A DNA stretch of 48,971 nt from Abyssisolibacter fermentans (GTDB lineage: Bacteria; Bacillota; Clostridia; Tissierellales; MCWD3): NCBI RefSeq assembly GCF_001559865.1, contig NZ_LOHE01000001.1:1-48971 (forward strand), in the 5' to 3' direction. Position 1 is the stretch's first letter; each line of letters starts with the position of its first letter. Shown piece after piece: positions 36,801 through 45,334 of this stretch. The notes under the pieces were generated by a model. It did no database searches, was not told the origin of the DNA, and worked only from the letters and a program-made list of their open reading frames with translations. Both the position numbers and the translations under genes were made by a program.

Positions 36801-39800
36801 GGCTATGAATATGACATACTAGGAAATAAGACAAGAGAAATAAGACCAAAAGCATATCAGCTAGGCTTAGACAGCATAAAAGCAAAAGATTATATAACAG
36901 ACTTTAACTATGACATATTTAACAGACTAACAGAAATAACAAGAAGCTATGAACAAGTAGAATACACAATAAAATACAGCTATGACAAGCTAGGAAACAA
37001 AATATCAGAGGTAAACGAAAAAGGAAGTCGGGCAACATTTGACTATGATAGCTTAAACAGAATAAAAACAGTGACAGACGCAAAAGGTTTTGCATTTACT
37101 TACACCTATGACGAAGCAGGAAACAAGTTGACAGAGACAAACGCAAAAGGAGATACAATCACATACAGCTATGACAAGTTAGGCAGAGTAAAAACAATAA
37201 AAGACCCATATAGCAAAGTCATAACAGAAAATGTATATGATGAAAACGGAAATCTAATAGAAAGAAAAGATGCCAAAGGCTACAAAACAAGCTATAAATA
37301 TGATATGGCAAACAGGCAGATAGAAGCTACAGATCCAAATTCAGCAGACGAAGGAAAAGTAACATTAAAGATTAAATACAACATATTTGGAGAAAAAATA
37401 AGCGAGGAAGATGCACTAGGAAATATAACAGAGTATGAATATGATTCCATAGGAAGACTAATAGGAGTAACAGATGCACTAGGTATAAAAACAAGCTACA
37501 GCTATGACAGAGCAGGAAACAAACTAACACAAACAAATGGAAAAGGAAAGACAAGAAAATACAGCTACAGCTCATTTGGAATATTGAAAAGCTTAGAAGA
37601 TGCAGAAGGAAAAATAGTAACATACACATATGATATAACAGGAAACACAGCACAAGTAATAGACAAAGTAGGAAATAATACAAAATACCAGTACAACTCT
37701 CAAGGACAGCTAATAGAAAAGAAAGTATTAGAGACAGGAGATTCAGTACAGTATGAGTATGATGTACTAGGTAACAAAATAAAAATGATAGACGAAACAG
37801 GAGAAACAACATATAGCTATGATGTACTTTCTAGGTTAGAGTCAATAACAAAAGACGGGCAAGGTTATATAGCCTACAGCTATGACGAAGTAGGAAACAT
37901 AGAAGAAATAACAGACAAGCTTGGGAATCGCGCGTGCTACACATATGACAAATCAAATAGAATGAAAACCGTTACATCTGGCTCAAGTAGAGCAGAATAT
38001 GAGTATGATGAAAACGGAAATAGAAGCAGGGTAACATATGTTGGAAATATAACAGAAGAATACAGCTATGACAAAAACAATAACCTAATAGACTTAACAA
38101 ACAAAGTAGGAAGCACAGAAATATCACACTACAGCTACACATATGACTTAGCAGGAAGACAAACAAGCAAAACAGACAGCTTTGGAACAACAAGCTACAG
38201 CTATGACAAGGCAGGAAGAATAAAAGAAGTAAAAGCACCAGGAAAAACAACAAGCTATAGCTATGATAAAGCAGGTAACAGAAGAAGTCAGAGAGAAGAA
38301 TATACATCAGAGCAGCCAAGTGGATACAAACTGATAAAAACAGGAGAAGACGTAACATACGTAGTAAAAGAAAGCCAATATGTATATTCATCATCAGACA
38401 AGCTGTTAAAATTAGTAGAAAAAATGTATAATAAAGAAGGAGAAGAAATCCTTAAAAAATCAGTAGAATATATATATGATGCAAACGGAAATGAAATAAG
38501 ACAAAAAGCAGACTATATACATCCACATGACATGACAATGATACAAAGCACCAAAGGAAACACACACGGAAAAGGAATAACAGAGGAAATAAGTACATTA
38601 ATAGAAAGAGAAGAAAAATACTATGATGGCTTTAACAGACTAGTAAAAGTAGATAAAATAACTAGTGGAATAAGAAACATAGTAACCTACAGATACAACG
38701 GAGACGGACAAAGAACAACAAAACAAGAGCAAAGCTCAAAAGACGGATATGTAACAAAAACAACGAATTACTATTACGACAGACAGCACGTAATACTAGA
38801 AACAGGAACAGAGACAGTAAGCTATGTAAGAGGAATAAACTATATATCAAGAAAAAGCAGCATAGGATTAAGCTACTATTTCTACAACGGACATGGAGAC
38901 GTAGTTCAAACAGTATCAGAAAATGGAGAAGTTAGAAACCAATATGATTACGACATATTTGGAAATCCATTATTAACAATAGAAGAAGAAAAGAATGAAA
39001 TAAGATACTCAGGAGAATACTACGACGAAAGCACAGGCTTATACTACCTAAGAGCAAGATATTACAATCCATACACAGGAAGGTTTATATCAGAAGACAG
39101 CTATTGGGGAGAGGATAGTAATCCGCTTAGTTTGAATTTGTACGTATACTGCTACAATGATCCAGTAAGATTTGTGGATCCTACGGGACATTGGGGTGGA
39201 AAAGCAGGAGAATATGATGATAGAAAACTTTCAAGATCAGAACAAAAGAAAATAAAACGGCTAACAGATGCATATTTTTCAACAAAAGATGATGAAGAAC
39301 GTAAAAGGATACATGAAAAAGCAAATAAAATAAGAGAAGAAGCAAAACTAAAAGCTGATTGGAGTAGAGTAAGAAGAAGAGAAAGAAGACGAAAAAGTAC
39401 AAATCATAAAGAAAGATTTAATACAGATCATGATTCAAGTTCAGATAGTTTTTCAAATGCAGCGGAGAGATATTTAGATGATAATAAATATTTTACAGAT
39501 ACTACTTGGCAAACTTTAAGTGAGCATCATAATAGGCGAGGTTATGGTTATAGAGTAATAAAAAGAAATGAAAATGACACAACACAAGAAACAGTAGATG
39601 CAGTAGTAAATGAAATAGATGCCAATATAGAGCGTTCTGATTATCTACTGGGAACAAAAGACTACAATGAAGATATAGAAATACTTCATAAAGAAATACT
39701 TGATGATAGCAAAGATAGAGATTTTGCTTACAAAATTACTATTGAACATATGGATGAAGATAAATATAAATATAGTCAGGAATTACAATATAGTTTAAAA

Positions 39801-40694
39801 AACAGAAAAAGTTTTAATTCACATTATACTAAAATCGTTGATACATGGGATGAAGAAATACTGCAAAAACTAGGCATAGATGATACGTTCTCAAAAGATT
39901 TCAAGCATAAAATGATAAATCATTATAAAGAAACAGGTAAGGGAATAGAAGAATTTTTTAGCCAGATACAATCACCAGAAGAACAAGATGCTAATATTTT
40001 GTCATCTAGAGATTTGATGTCAGTAAGATCTTTAAAAGCTACATATGCTGTATATGCACAACAAAATGATGGAGCTAGTAGAGATAAAATGTATGCTATA
40101 TTGAGAGCTATAGATATTATAAGAAGTAAAAAAGAATATAGAGGAAAGTATGATTTGCAAAACGAATATGGTGATTATATAAGTATGTATTGTTATCATA
40201 ATAAAAAGATTTGGTCAAAAATTCATATAGCTGATGGAGATCCAGCTAGAGATTCAGCAATTGTTAATACAGGAACGACATTATTAAGTTTAGCACCACC
40301 TCCATATAGTATTGTAGGATACGCACTTTCTGTTGGTGTTCATGATGAATTTACTTCATCAACTGCAGTTGATGGAGGATTGACAATGGCTGGATTAATG
40401 AATGGTATAGAAGGAATGTTTTTTACAGGAATAGGTTTTGTAAAATCTGGCTTTGGTGCATATAGAGAGTATCAAGATTTAAAAGGTTTTACTAATATGT
40501 ATGTAACAGTACAACAGTCTAGTATTTTTGAGACTCATAGTTTTCAATTTAATCCAGATAAATTTCTTGTTAAAGTTGGACAAATTGATAGGGTGGATTT
40601 TCCTATTCCAGCTGAATTTAGTTCTTATGATAAAAATTATCCAACACCAGATATAAAATTAGTTTCAGGAGAAAAATATTGGTTTAATCAGTAA
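30813..40694 (+). CDS. Giant secreted RHS/YD-repeat polymorphic toxin
   Basis: A 3293-aa protein. A signal peptide (about 1-26, ending AYADT) is followed by an N-terminal RHS region (INPRSGELTISQTDYVLPGRNGLDVEI) and dozens of YD repeats (G-x-x-x-x-x-YDxxGR type) that build the hollow beta-cage. The conserved core end GLYYLRARYYNPYTGRFISE leads to DPTGH at about 2789-2793. The variable tip (2794-3293) begins with a highly charged pretoxin region (LSRSEQKKIKRLTDAYF) shared with the cassette downstream. It ends in a unique region with a Gly/Ala-rich hydrophobic stretch (about 3147-3216). No catalytic motif recognised; a membrane-active toxin is conceivable. AAGGAGG precedes the ATG. The immunity candidate follows 26 bases after the stop. 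Confidence 0.93.
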   Translation: MKEKLKKLIILLSCIFIFMPFTIAYADTIEEQLNNLVGPKKQYNTMLSPVYLRNNYTEEYINPRSGELTISQTDYVLPGRNGLDVEIKRIYKSGVSNVKEMKVKYVNGAWVDYVHSDAKTSSFYEDRYNIGIGTRFSFPQMEVRKSEDSSEHIFIHTEGGDTYRLLRPVIMDGIKTYKLEGQTTKEVFVRESDQFSNGQVDGKSKYVMIKKDGKKTYFAADGRLLGIVDRYGNTIKFEYTTLNYSIYSTNITKKLMSKITDTVGRVITIEYKEDHSYRVAKKTNTKYSKDESYKTSNDPDTQNSGDLKGKYQVIIKLPDNKQIVYDKSAALVSDSKAVIRTRLQRVYDTDGKPKYHFWYEQPALGFTYTNGSSYSVYNRYENLTQIDNFRTNKISRYTYNTYTQRLNKGSMQYRKIFSKSELIKKDYDIAKDKFIDRFITEDKNHINYTYVNEADGYGVKEYKPYDENYLKGYKYYTNTTDKSGNKVKYTYDGLHQLINSLNTGTNHKEVITTEHDEMKLIKKKERVIYDVQYGKETGKFVKKIENYRYDEFGNLINYTGYDANRDDKGYPIDDERTVIYNYAYDKYHILTSKTWKKDKDTTCQINYDVDNLGNVIKETKYNTDDKNKWIVTNYNYDSFGNIIKEELTDGLGSFITNYEYGIDANGINHKGAYLTRIYKTVDTQLQEKKYAYDFNTGIKTSEIDENGNKKSYEYDDLYRLKKTMHPDETTEEYTYIDSGYNNLKINYKDQGEALYLFEYDILGYLLNLSYNDNNQWVRLESYEYDCNSNKMKEVDSNGHSTRYKYNSSYKLVEKSYYENDTILKGTMRLSYKTAVDEDTALLAEITDEEGYIKRFYYNKDNKLLKTEISPDNITFYTSKKYYDYVGNKVRDIDYRGKETNYIYDDIGRLTKIIDPLNNETEYIYNSINNVSKIKEPNKKTTDKIYDQAGRLIEERRYLIGEENYTYTSYSYDKAGNMASEERGTCKNGVKQASSKIELVYNNMNRVVDEYIWLEDDKKTHTTYSYDLLGNMTQKTTYTDKDEHKCIQNDYVYTKNGQLIEEETVYKVGNIEDQEMGKVLIKYQKDYQGNLLKQEILNNNTFETYTYQYDNRNNIIKKIEPFKGEVKKITEITYDKRNNPLVSTQIINGAKCTNSFTYDGLNRLTAQTDALGNTTRYLYDKCNNLIKEVDARYSNMSIESAPGRKFEYDMDNRRTKVISYNGYKDSIIEYNLYDGRGNLLLQADELGYNSESPELSIGNKYEYDADNRVVKFTSADVVYQGIIEGVDRHSIKYEYNGDGQVISQEDAYGNKVETTYYGNGNVKSVKYPNGYTENFRYDNIGKFYMQKKTSDGLEITTYNNIYGKPIRVVYPDETEAHYGYTNKGEITKSIDQEGNEALFEYDEASNVISKKEYIKEDESYKYYRLTKTSYNETNSPLSTETFSLKEAKVPTLSNIEEPIGNKNYYEYDKANNLIKVTGANGEETIREYDANNNLITEKRKISEGEYNVNRYEYDHLLNLAVSSVLVKTSDVDIKSLTNPVYDNEYSDKILASTKYSYYTNGKVKTMEDSRGNITKYEYNHDGKIKKLISPKGYTVKYKYDLRGNVKEQTDARGNKVQYEYDEMNKLTHKKQPYKDSEQSITRYVYDKRGNIKKQINPEQYEENVDIDTMLGTSYVYDNMNRVIEKISPEGETLSYIQYTKKGNPKKVVDGIRYQSNIEDSKGTSYDYDGLGRVIKVTNPLGDSKAYKYNLLDNIIEETNEKGLVTKFEYDTVGNLTKIEFSDGSKVKYEYDLANRKIKEEDQLANVTSFEYNGFNKKRKDIDTYLNTQEYKYDLAGNLTVLEDKRGNKTEFKYDENNKILEKRQPAYEDGSGNIVYILSSYTYDENGNLTKESISDTKGLASKRETMYQYYENNKLKMKRHSNGSFQKLYYDKNGNIVKKETSRDSENNDIEKFEYDLQNRLIKSIKLIDKTSIAEDEELINGLIDLEYQDKLQVITGYEYDILGNKTREIRPKAYQLGLDSIKAKDYITDFNYDIFNRLTEITRSYEQVEYTIKYSYDKLGNKISEVNEKGSRATFDYDSLNRIKTVTDAKGFAFTYTYDEAGNKLTETNAKGDTITYSYDKLGRVKTIKDPYSKVITENVYDENGNLIERKDAKGYKTSYKYDMANRQIEATDPNSADEGKVTLKIKYNIFGEKISEEDALGNITEYEYDSIGRLIGVTDALGIKTSYSYDRAGNKLTQTNGKGKTRKYSYSSFGILKSLEDAEGKIVTYTYDITGNTAQVIDKVGNNTKYQYNSQGQLIEKKVLETGDSVQYEYDVLGNKIKMIDETGETTYSYDVLSRLESITKDGQGYIAYSYDEVGNIEEITDKLGNRACYTYDKSNRMKTVTSGSSRAEYEYDENGNRSRVTYVGNITEEYSYDKNNNLIDLTNKVGSTEISHYSYTYDLAGRQTSKTDSFGTTSYSYDKAGRIKEVKAPGKTTSYSYDKAGNRRSQREEYTSEQPSGYKLIKTGEDVTYVVKESQYVYSSSDKLLKLVEKMYNKEGEEILKKSVEYIYDANGNEIRQKADYIHPHDMTMIQSTKGNTHGKGITEEISTLIEREEKYYDGFNRLVKVDKITSGIRNIVTYRYNGDGQRTTKQEQSSKDGYVTKTTNYYYDRQHVILETGTETVSYVRGINYISRKSSIGLSYYFYNGHGDVVQTVSENGEVRNQYDYDIFGNPLLTIEEEKNEIRYSGEYYDESTGLYYLRARYYNPYTGRFISEDSYWGEDSNPLSLNLYVYCYNDPVRFVDPTGHWGGKAGEYDDRKLSRSEQKKIKRLTDAYFSTKDDEERKRIHEKANKIREEAKLKADWSRVRRRERRRKSTNHKERFNTDHDSSSDSFSNAAERYLDDNKYFTDTTWQTLSEHHNRRGYGYRVIKRNENDTTQETVDAVVNEIDANIERSDYLLGTKDYNEDIEILHKEILDDSKDRDFAYKITIEHMDEDKYKYSQELQYSLKNRKSFNSHYTKIVDTWDEEILQKLGIDDTFSKDFKHKMINHYKETGKGIEEFFSQIQSPEEQDANILSSRDLMSVRSLKATYAVYAQQNDGASRDKMYAILRAIDIIRSKKEYRGKYDLQNEYGDYISMYCYHNKKIWSKIHIADGDPARDSAIVNTGTTLLSLAPPPYSIVGYALSVGVHDEFTSSTAVDGGLTMAGLMNGIEGMFFTGIGFVKSGFGAYREYQDLKGFTNMYVTVQQSSIFETHSFQFNPDKFLVKVGQIDRVDFPIPAEFSSYDKNYPTPDIKLVSGEKYWFNQ

Positions 40695-40723
40695 ATGATT
40701 TAAAATTTATTGGAGGGATAGTG

Positions 40724-41014
40724 TTGAGAAAAATGTTTAAATGCCCTATATGTGGAGAAGAAACTATTAGTATTAAAGATAAGCGAAAGCTTGATTATCG
40801 CTTTAAAACTAAAATAAAATGTAGTAATTGTAATAGTGTGTTCAGACAATCATATATAGCTGCATTAGTATTGCTCTGTTTTGGATTAGTAGGTGTTTTA
40901 ATCGTAACAAGAAACTTTAATTTAGTAATTAAGTGCATACTAATTATACTGCTATCCGTATTATATTTTTATGTTGATTTATATCTTGTACCTATAGTAA
41001 AGTATGATGAATGA
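40724..41014 (+). CDS. Zinc-ribbon membrane protein, candidate immunity to the RHS tip
   Basis: A protein of about 96 aa with an N-terminal four-cysteine zinc ribbon (CPICGEE, then CSNCNS about 27 residues later). Two hydrophobic helices follow (about 46-63 and 68-92). The TTG at 40724 is six bases after GGAGGG. An in-frame GTG at 40721 is too close, and an ATG at 40733 is also possible. It immediately follows the toxin tip of the main RHS gene, the canonical immunity position. A membrane location would fit a toxin that attacks the membrane. Family not recognised. Confidence 0.6.
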   Translation: MRKMFKCPICGEETISIKDKRKLDYRFKTKIKCSNCNSVFRQSYIAALVLLCFGLVGVLIVTRNFNLVIKCILIILLSVLYFYVDLYLVPIVKYDE

Positions 41015-41152
41015 AAATACCTACTGAGGCAATGTCATCAACCTAATAATACAAAAATTAGAAATTATACTTAAGGCTCCAAAACCTCCAAAAACAGGAT
41101 GCAACCAGGTTCAATATCACCAGAAGGTGCACCCACTGGGTGATACCCAGTC
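41015..41152 (+). other. Recombination debris after the immunity gene
   Basis: GGCAATGTCATCAACCTAA and ACAAAAATTAGAAATTA recur at about 46617-46660. ATATCACCAGAAGGTG (about 41114) is a scrap of RHS core also found at 35865 and 41298. Confidence 0.5.
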
Positions 41153-41272
41153 GGGACGGTTCTGATTTAGATGACATAAGTGTCGATAATGATTAAATTA
41201 GGATACAAGGTACAACATTAATAAAAGTACGTCAGATTGATTTGTGAGTCTGACGTATTTTTGTATATAAAT
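41153..41272 (+). repeat. Cassette-boundary repeat with terminator hairpin, copy 2
   Basis: GGGACGGTTCTG is followed by GTGTCGATAAT, AAATTAGGATACAA and a hairpin TACGTCAGA/TCTGACGTA ending in TTTTT. It is collinear with the copies at 14241 and 47148. It would terminate transcription after the immunity gene. Confidence 0.85.
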
Positions 41273-41288
41273 TGAAATAAACGTTGCA

Positions 41289-41990
41289 ATAGAAAAAATA
41301 TCACCAGAAGGCGAAACACTAAGCTATATGAAATACACAAAAAAAGGTATCCAAAAGAAAGTAGTAGATGGAATAAGATATCAAAGCAATGTAGAAGACT
41401 CAAAGGGTACAAGTTATGAATATGATGGACTTGGCAGAGTAACAAAAGTAACAAATCCATTAGGAGACAGCAAAGCATATAAATACAACCTACTAAATAA
41501 TATCATAGAAGAAACAAACGAAAAAGGTCTAGTAACAAAATTTGAATATGATACAGTAGGTAACTTAACAAAAATAGAATTTTCAGATGGAAGTAAAGTT
41601 AAGTATGAATATGATTTAGCAAACAGAAAAATAGAAGAAGAAGATCAGCTAGCAAATGTAACAAGCTTTGAGTACAATGGATTTAACAAAAAAAGAAAAG
41701 ACATAGATCCATATTTAAATACACAAGAATATAAGTACGACTTAGCAGGAAATCTAACAGTATTAGAAGACAAGAGAGGAAACAAAACAGAATTTAAATA
41801 TGATGAAAACAACAAAATATTAGAAAAGAGACAGCCTGCATATGAGGATGGTAGTGGAAACATAGTATATATACTTAATCACTATACCTATGACGAAAAT
41901 GGAAATCTAACAAAAGAAAGCATAGCAGATACAAAAGGTCTAGCTTCAAAAAGAGAAACAAAAACATATATGATGAAATTGGCAATCTAA
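41289..41990 (+). pseudogene. Displaced RHS core fragment, 5' part
   Basis: Nearly identical to the main RHS gene from about 35848 (IEKISPEGETLSY) to RET at about 36528. A deletion of about 700 bp then joins it to sequence equivalent to about 37228. The junction shifts the frame, so this part ends at a stop at 41988-41990 after RETKTYMMKLAI. The first ATG (41328) has no ribosome-binding site. This is silent donor or remnant sequence rather than an independent gene. Confidence 0.8.
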
Positions 41991-42037
41991 TAGAAAGAAA
42001 AGATGCCAAAGGCTACAAAACAAGCTATAAATATGAT

Positions 42038-45000
42038 ATGGCAAACAGGCAGATAGAAGCTACAGATCCAAATTCAGCAGACGAAGGAAAAGTAACATTA
42101 AAGATTAAATACAACATATTTGGAGAAAAAATAAGTGAGGAAGATGCACTAGGAAATATAACAGAGTATGAATATGACTCCATAGGAAGACTAATAGGAG
42201 TAACAGATGCGCTAGGTATAAAAACAAGCTACAGCTATGACAGAGCAGGAAACAAACTAACACAGACAAATGGAAAAGGAAAGACAAGAAAATACAGCTA
42301 CAGCTCATTTGGAATATTGAAAACCTTAGAAGATGCAGAAGGAAAAATAGTAACATACACATATGATATAACAGGAAACACAGCACAAGTATTAGACAAA
42401 GCAGGAAACAATACAAAATACCAGTACAACTCTCAAGGACAGCTAATAGAAAAGAAAGTATTAGAGACAGGAGATTCAGTACAGTATGAGTATGATGTAC
42501 TAGGTAACAAAACAAAAATGATAGACGAAACAGGAGAAACAACATATAGCTATGATGTACTTTCTAGGTTAGAGTTAATAACAAAAGACGGGCAAGGTTA
42601 TATAACCTACAGCTATGACGAAGTAGGAAACATAGAAGAAATAACAGACAAGCTTGGGAATCGCGCGAGCTACACATATGACAAATCAAACAGAATGAAA
42701 GTCGTAGCATCAGGCACAAGTAGAGCAGAATATGAGTATGATGAAAACGGAAATAGAAGCAGGGTAACATATGTTGGAAATATAACAGAAGAATACAGCT
42801 ATGACAAAAACAATAACCTAATAGACTTGACAAACAAAGTAGGAAGCACAGAAATATCACACTACAGCTACACATATGACTTAGCAGGAAGACAAACAAG
42901 CAAAACAGACAGCTTTGGGACAACAAGCTACAGCTATGACAAGGCAGGAAGAATAAAAGAAGTAAAAGCACCAGGAAAAACAACAAGCTATAGCTATGAC
43001 AAAGCAGGTAACAGAAGAAGTCAGAGAGAAGAATATACATCAGCTCAGCCAAGTGGATACAAGCTGGTAAAAACAGGAGAAGACGTAACATACGTAGCAA
43101 AAGAAAGCCAATATATATATTCATCCTCAGACAAGCTGTTAAAATTAGTAGAAAAAATGTATAATAAAGAAGGAGAAGAAATCCTTAAAAAGTCAGTAGA
43201 ATATATATATGATGCCAACGGAAACGAAATAAGACAAAAAGCAGACTATATACATCCACATGACATGACAATGATACAAAGCACCAAAGGAAACACACAT
43301 GGAAAAGGAATAACAGGAAATATAAGCACATTAATAGAAAGAGAAGAAAAATACTATGATGGCTTTAACAGACTAGTAAAAGTAGATAAAATAACTAGTG
43401 GAACAAGAAACATAGTAACCTACAGATACAACGGAGACGGACAAAGAACAACAAAACAAGAGCAAAGCTCAAAAGACGGATATGTAACAAAGACAACAAA
43501 CTACTATTACGACAGACAGCACGTGATACTAGAAACAGGAACAGAGACAGTAAGCTATGTGAGAGGAATAAACTATATATCAAGAAAAAGCAGCATAGGA
43601 TTAAGCTACTATTTCTACAACGGACATGGAGACGTAGTACAAACAGTATCAGAAGCAGGAGAAATAAGGAACCAATATGATTACGACATATTTGGAAATC
43701 CAACACTAATAGTAGAAGAAGAAAAGAACGAGATAAGATACTCAGGAGAATACTACGACGAAAGCACAGGCTTATACTACCTAAGAGCAAGATATTACAA
43801 CCCATACACAGGAAGGTTTATATCAGAAGACAGCTATTGGGGAGAGGATAGTAATCCGCTTAGTTTGAATTTGTACGTATACTGTTACAATGACCCAATA
43901 AGGTTTGTGGATCCTACGGGACATTATGGGGGAAGATCAGGAGAAAGAGATGACAGCTTGCTTTCAAGAAGTGAGCAAAAGAAAATAAAACAGCTTACAG
44001 ATGCATATTTTCATGCTAAAACAAAAAAAGAGAAAGAAGAAATACACCAAAGAGCAAATAAAGTATGGGAAAATTCAAAGAAAAATTATAAACGTTCAGA
44101 TTCATTTACAAAGGATGCAAATAAGCATTTAAAAACCCATAAACATTTTACTAAAGATAGCTGGGGAAATATAAGTAAAAAACATAATAGAATAGGTGGA
44201 GGAGCAAGACATTTAAAAGGAGAAGGTTCAGCAAAAGAAAGAGTAGATAGATTAGAGAGTGAAATAGATAGAAATATAGAGTATTCAGATTATATGATAG
44301 GAAGTAAAGAATATGAAGAAGATATGAAGATATATGCAAGTGAAACGTCTTATGGTAGTATGTTAAAAGCTTCAGTAAAAGATATAGCAATAGGAGGAGG
44401 TAATCCAGCATTTAGTAATTATGAAGGTATAGATAACATAGTTTATGAACGTATGAATAATGGAGAACACATAAGACAAGTACAGGAAATGTTACAAAAG
44501 CAAGGATATAACTTACAAACAGATGGAAATTTCGGACCAAATACAGAAAGAATTATTAAGAAATTTCAAAGAGATAATAATTTGAAAGTAAGTGGAAAAG
44601 TAGATGCTGAGACTTTTAAGAAGCTTATGGAAGAACCTAAAGATGATAATACAGATAAGCAAGAGGGTAGAATAGTAGAACGATTTAAAAAAATAGGTTT
44701 GAAATTTATAGACGAGTTAAATAAACAGCATAATGGAGAAAAATTTATACAACCAGTAAATATAGGTAGGATATCATCTGAATATGGACCTAGAATAAGA
44801 CCAGGGAAAAAAACAGATAAGATAAAGGAGTTTCATGCAGGATTAGACATTGCAACTAAAATTGGAACTCCAATATATTCTATATGTGATGGAACAGCAG
44901 AAGTCAGATGTAAGAGTGTTAAAAAAGGATTTGGATATAGTGTAGTTTTGAAATTTGAGGGTGGTTATTGTAGATATGCCCATTTATCAAAAGAAACATT

Positions 45001-45229
45001 ACAATTTTATGAAGGGACCAATAAAAAAATACATGTGAAACAAGGAGATGTAATAGGGTATACTGGTAATACGGGTTACAGTACAGGACCTCATTTGCAT
45101 TTTCAGTTACACATATATAATGAGGAGGGTAGATTACTAAAATTTGAAGGGAAAAAAGTTCCAAGTTATAAAAAAGATGCTGTTGACCCTCAGAAATATA
45201 TCAAATTTAAATTTGGAAAAAGTAAATAA
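42038..45229 (+). CDS. Displaced RHS cassette with peptidoglycan-binding and M23 peptidase tip
   Basis: 1063 residues from the first ATG, although the frame is open from about 41962 (NIYDEIGNLIERK) and has no ribosome-binding site. Residues 1-629 copy the RHS core, ending in DPTGH. A charged pretoxin region (about 630-780) is shared with the main RHS tip. A peptidoglycan-binding type 1 domain follows (about 809-868; IRQVQEMLQKQGYNLQTDG, then FGPNTERIIKKFQ). An M23/LytM peptidase domain (about 905-1050) has the zinc motif HAGLD (H933, D937) and the catalytic HLH (H1019, H1021). It should cut peptide cross-links in cell wall. As an orphan cassette it probably becomes expressed only after recombination onto the main RHS gene. 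Confidence 0.85.
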   Translation: MANRQIEATDPNSADEGKVTLKIKYNIFGEKISEEDALGNITEYEYDSIGRLIGVTDALGIKTSYSYDRAGNKLTQTNGKGKTRKYSYSSFGILKTLEDAEGKIVTYTYDITGNTAQVLDKAGNNTKYQYNSQGQLIEKKVLETGDSVQYEYDVLGNKTKMIDETGETTYSYDVLSRLELITKDGQGYITYSYDEVGNIEEITDKLGNRASYTYDKSNRMKVVASGTSRAEYEYDENGNRSRVTYVGNITEEYSYDKNNNLIDLTNKVGSTEISHYSYTYDLAGRQTSKTDSFGTTSYSYDKAGRIKEVKAPGKTTSYSYDKAGNRRSQREEYTSAQPSGYKLVKTGEDVTYVAKESQYIYSSSDKLLKLVEKMYNKEGEEILKKSVEYIYDANGNEIRQKADYIHPHDMTMIQSTKGNTHGKGITGNISTLIEREEKYYDGFNRLVKVDKITSGTRNIVTYRYNGDGQRTTKQEQSSKDGYVTKTTNYYYDRQHVILETGTETVSYVRGINYISRKSSIGLSYYFYNGHGDVVQTVSEAGEIRNQYDYDIFGNPTLIVEEEKNEIRYSGEYYDESTGLYYLRARYYNPYTGRFISEDSYWGEDSNPLSLNLYVYCYNDPIRFVDPTGHYGGRSGERDDSLLSRSEQKKIKQLTDAYFHAKTKKEKEEIHQRANKVWENSKKNYKRSDSFTKDANKHLKTHKHFTKDSWGNISKKHNRIGGGARHLKGEGSAKERVDRLESEIDRNIEYSDYMIGSKEYEEDMKIYASETSYGSMLKASVKDIAIGGGNPAFSNYEGIDNIVYERMNNGEHIRQVQEMLQKQGYNLQTDGNFGPNTERIIKKFQRDNNLKVSGKVDAETFKKLMEEPKDDNTDKQEGRIVERFKKIGLKFIDELNKQHNGEKFIQPVNIGRISSEYGPRIRPGKKTDKIKEFHAGLDIATKIGTPIYSICDGTAEVRCKSVKKGFGYSVVLKFEGGYCRYAHLSKETLQFYEGTNKKIHVKQGDVIGYTGNTGYSTGPHLHFQLHIYNEEGRLLKFEGKKVPSYKKDAVDPQKYIKFKFGKSK

Positions 45230-45247
45230 TTAGTTTAGAATTAATTT

Positions 45248-45281
45248 AAGAATTAGATATACTATAATATATCTAATTCTT
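45248..45281 (+). terminator. Hairpin between the M23 cassette and its partner gene
   Basis: AAGAATTAGATATA pairs with TATATCTAATTCTT (14 bp, 6-base loop). No T run follows, so it may be a processing or attenuation hairpin rather than a full terminator. Confidence 0.45.
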
Positions 45282-45334
45282 GAATATTTATTATAAATCA
45301 TATACATAGAAGGATTGAATTTAGGAGGATATTT

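Noticed and set aside
42038-42040. ATG at 42038 as a genuine translation start
   Set aside because: It lies within RHS core homology, has no ribosome-binding site, and the frame is open upstream to about 41962.
42564-43124. Long Leu/Cys-rich minus-strand open frames opposite RHS and FN3 repeats
   Set aside because: They are antisense shadows of repeated SYSYD and YEIEVDG codons. No start signals and biased composition.
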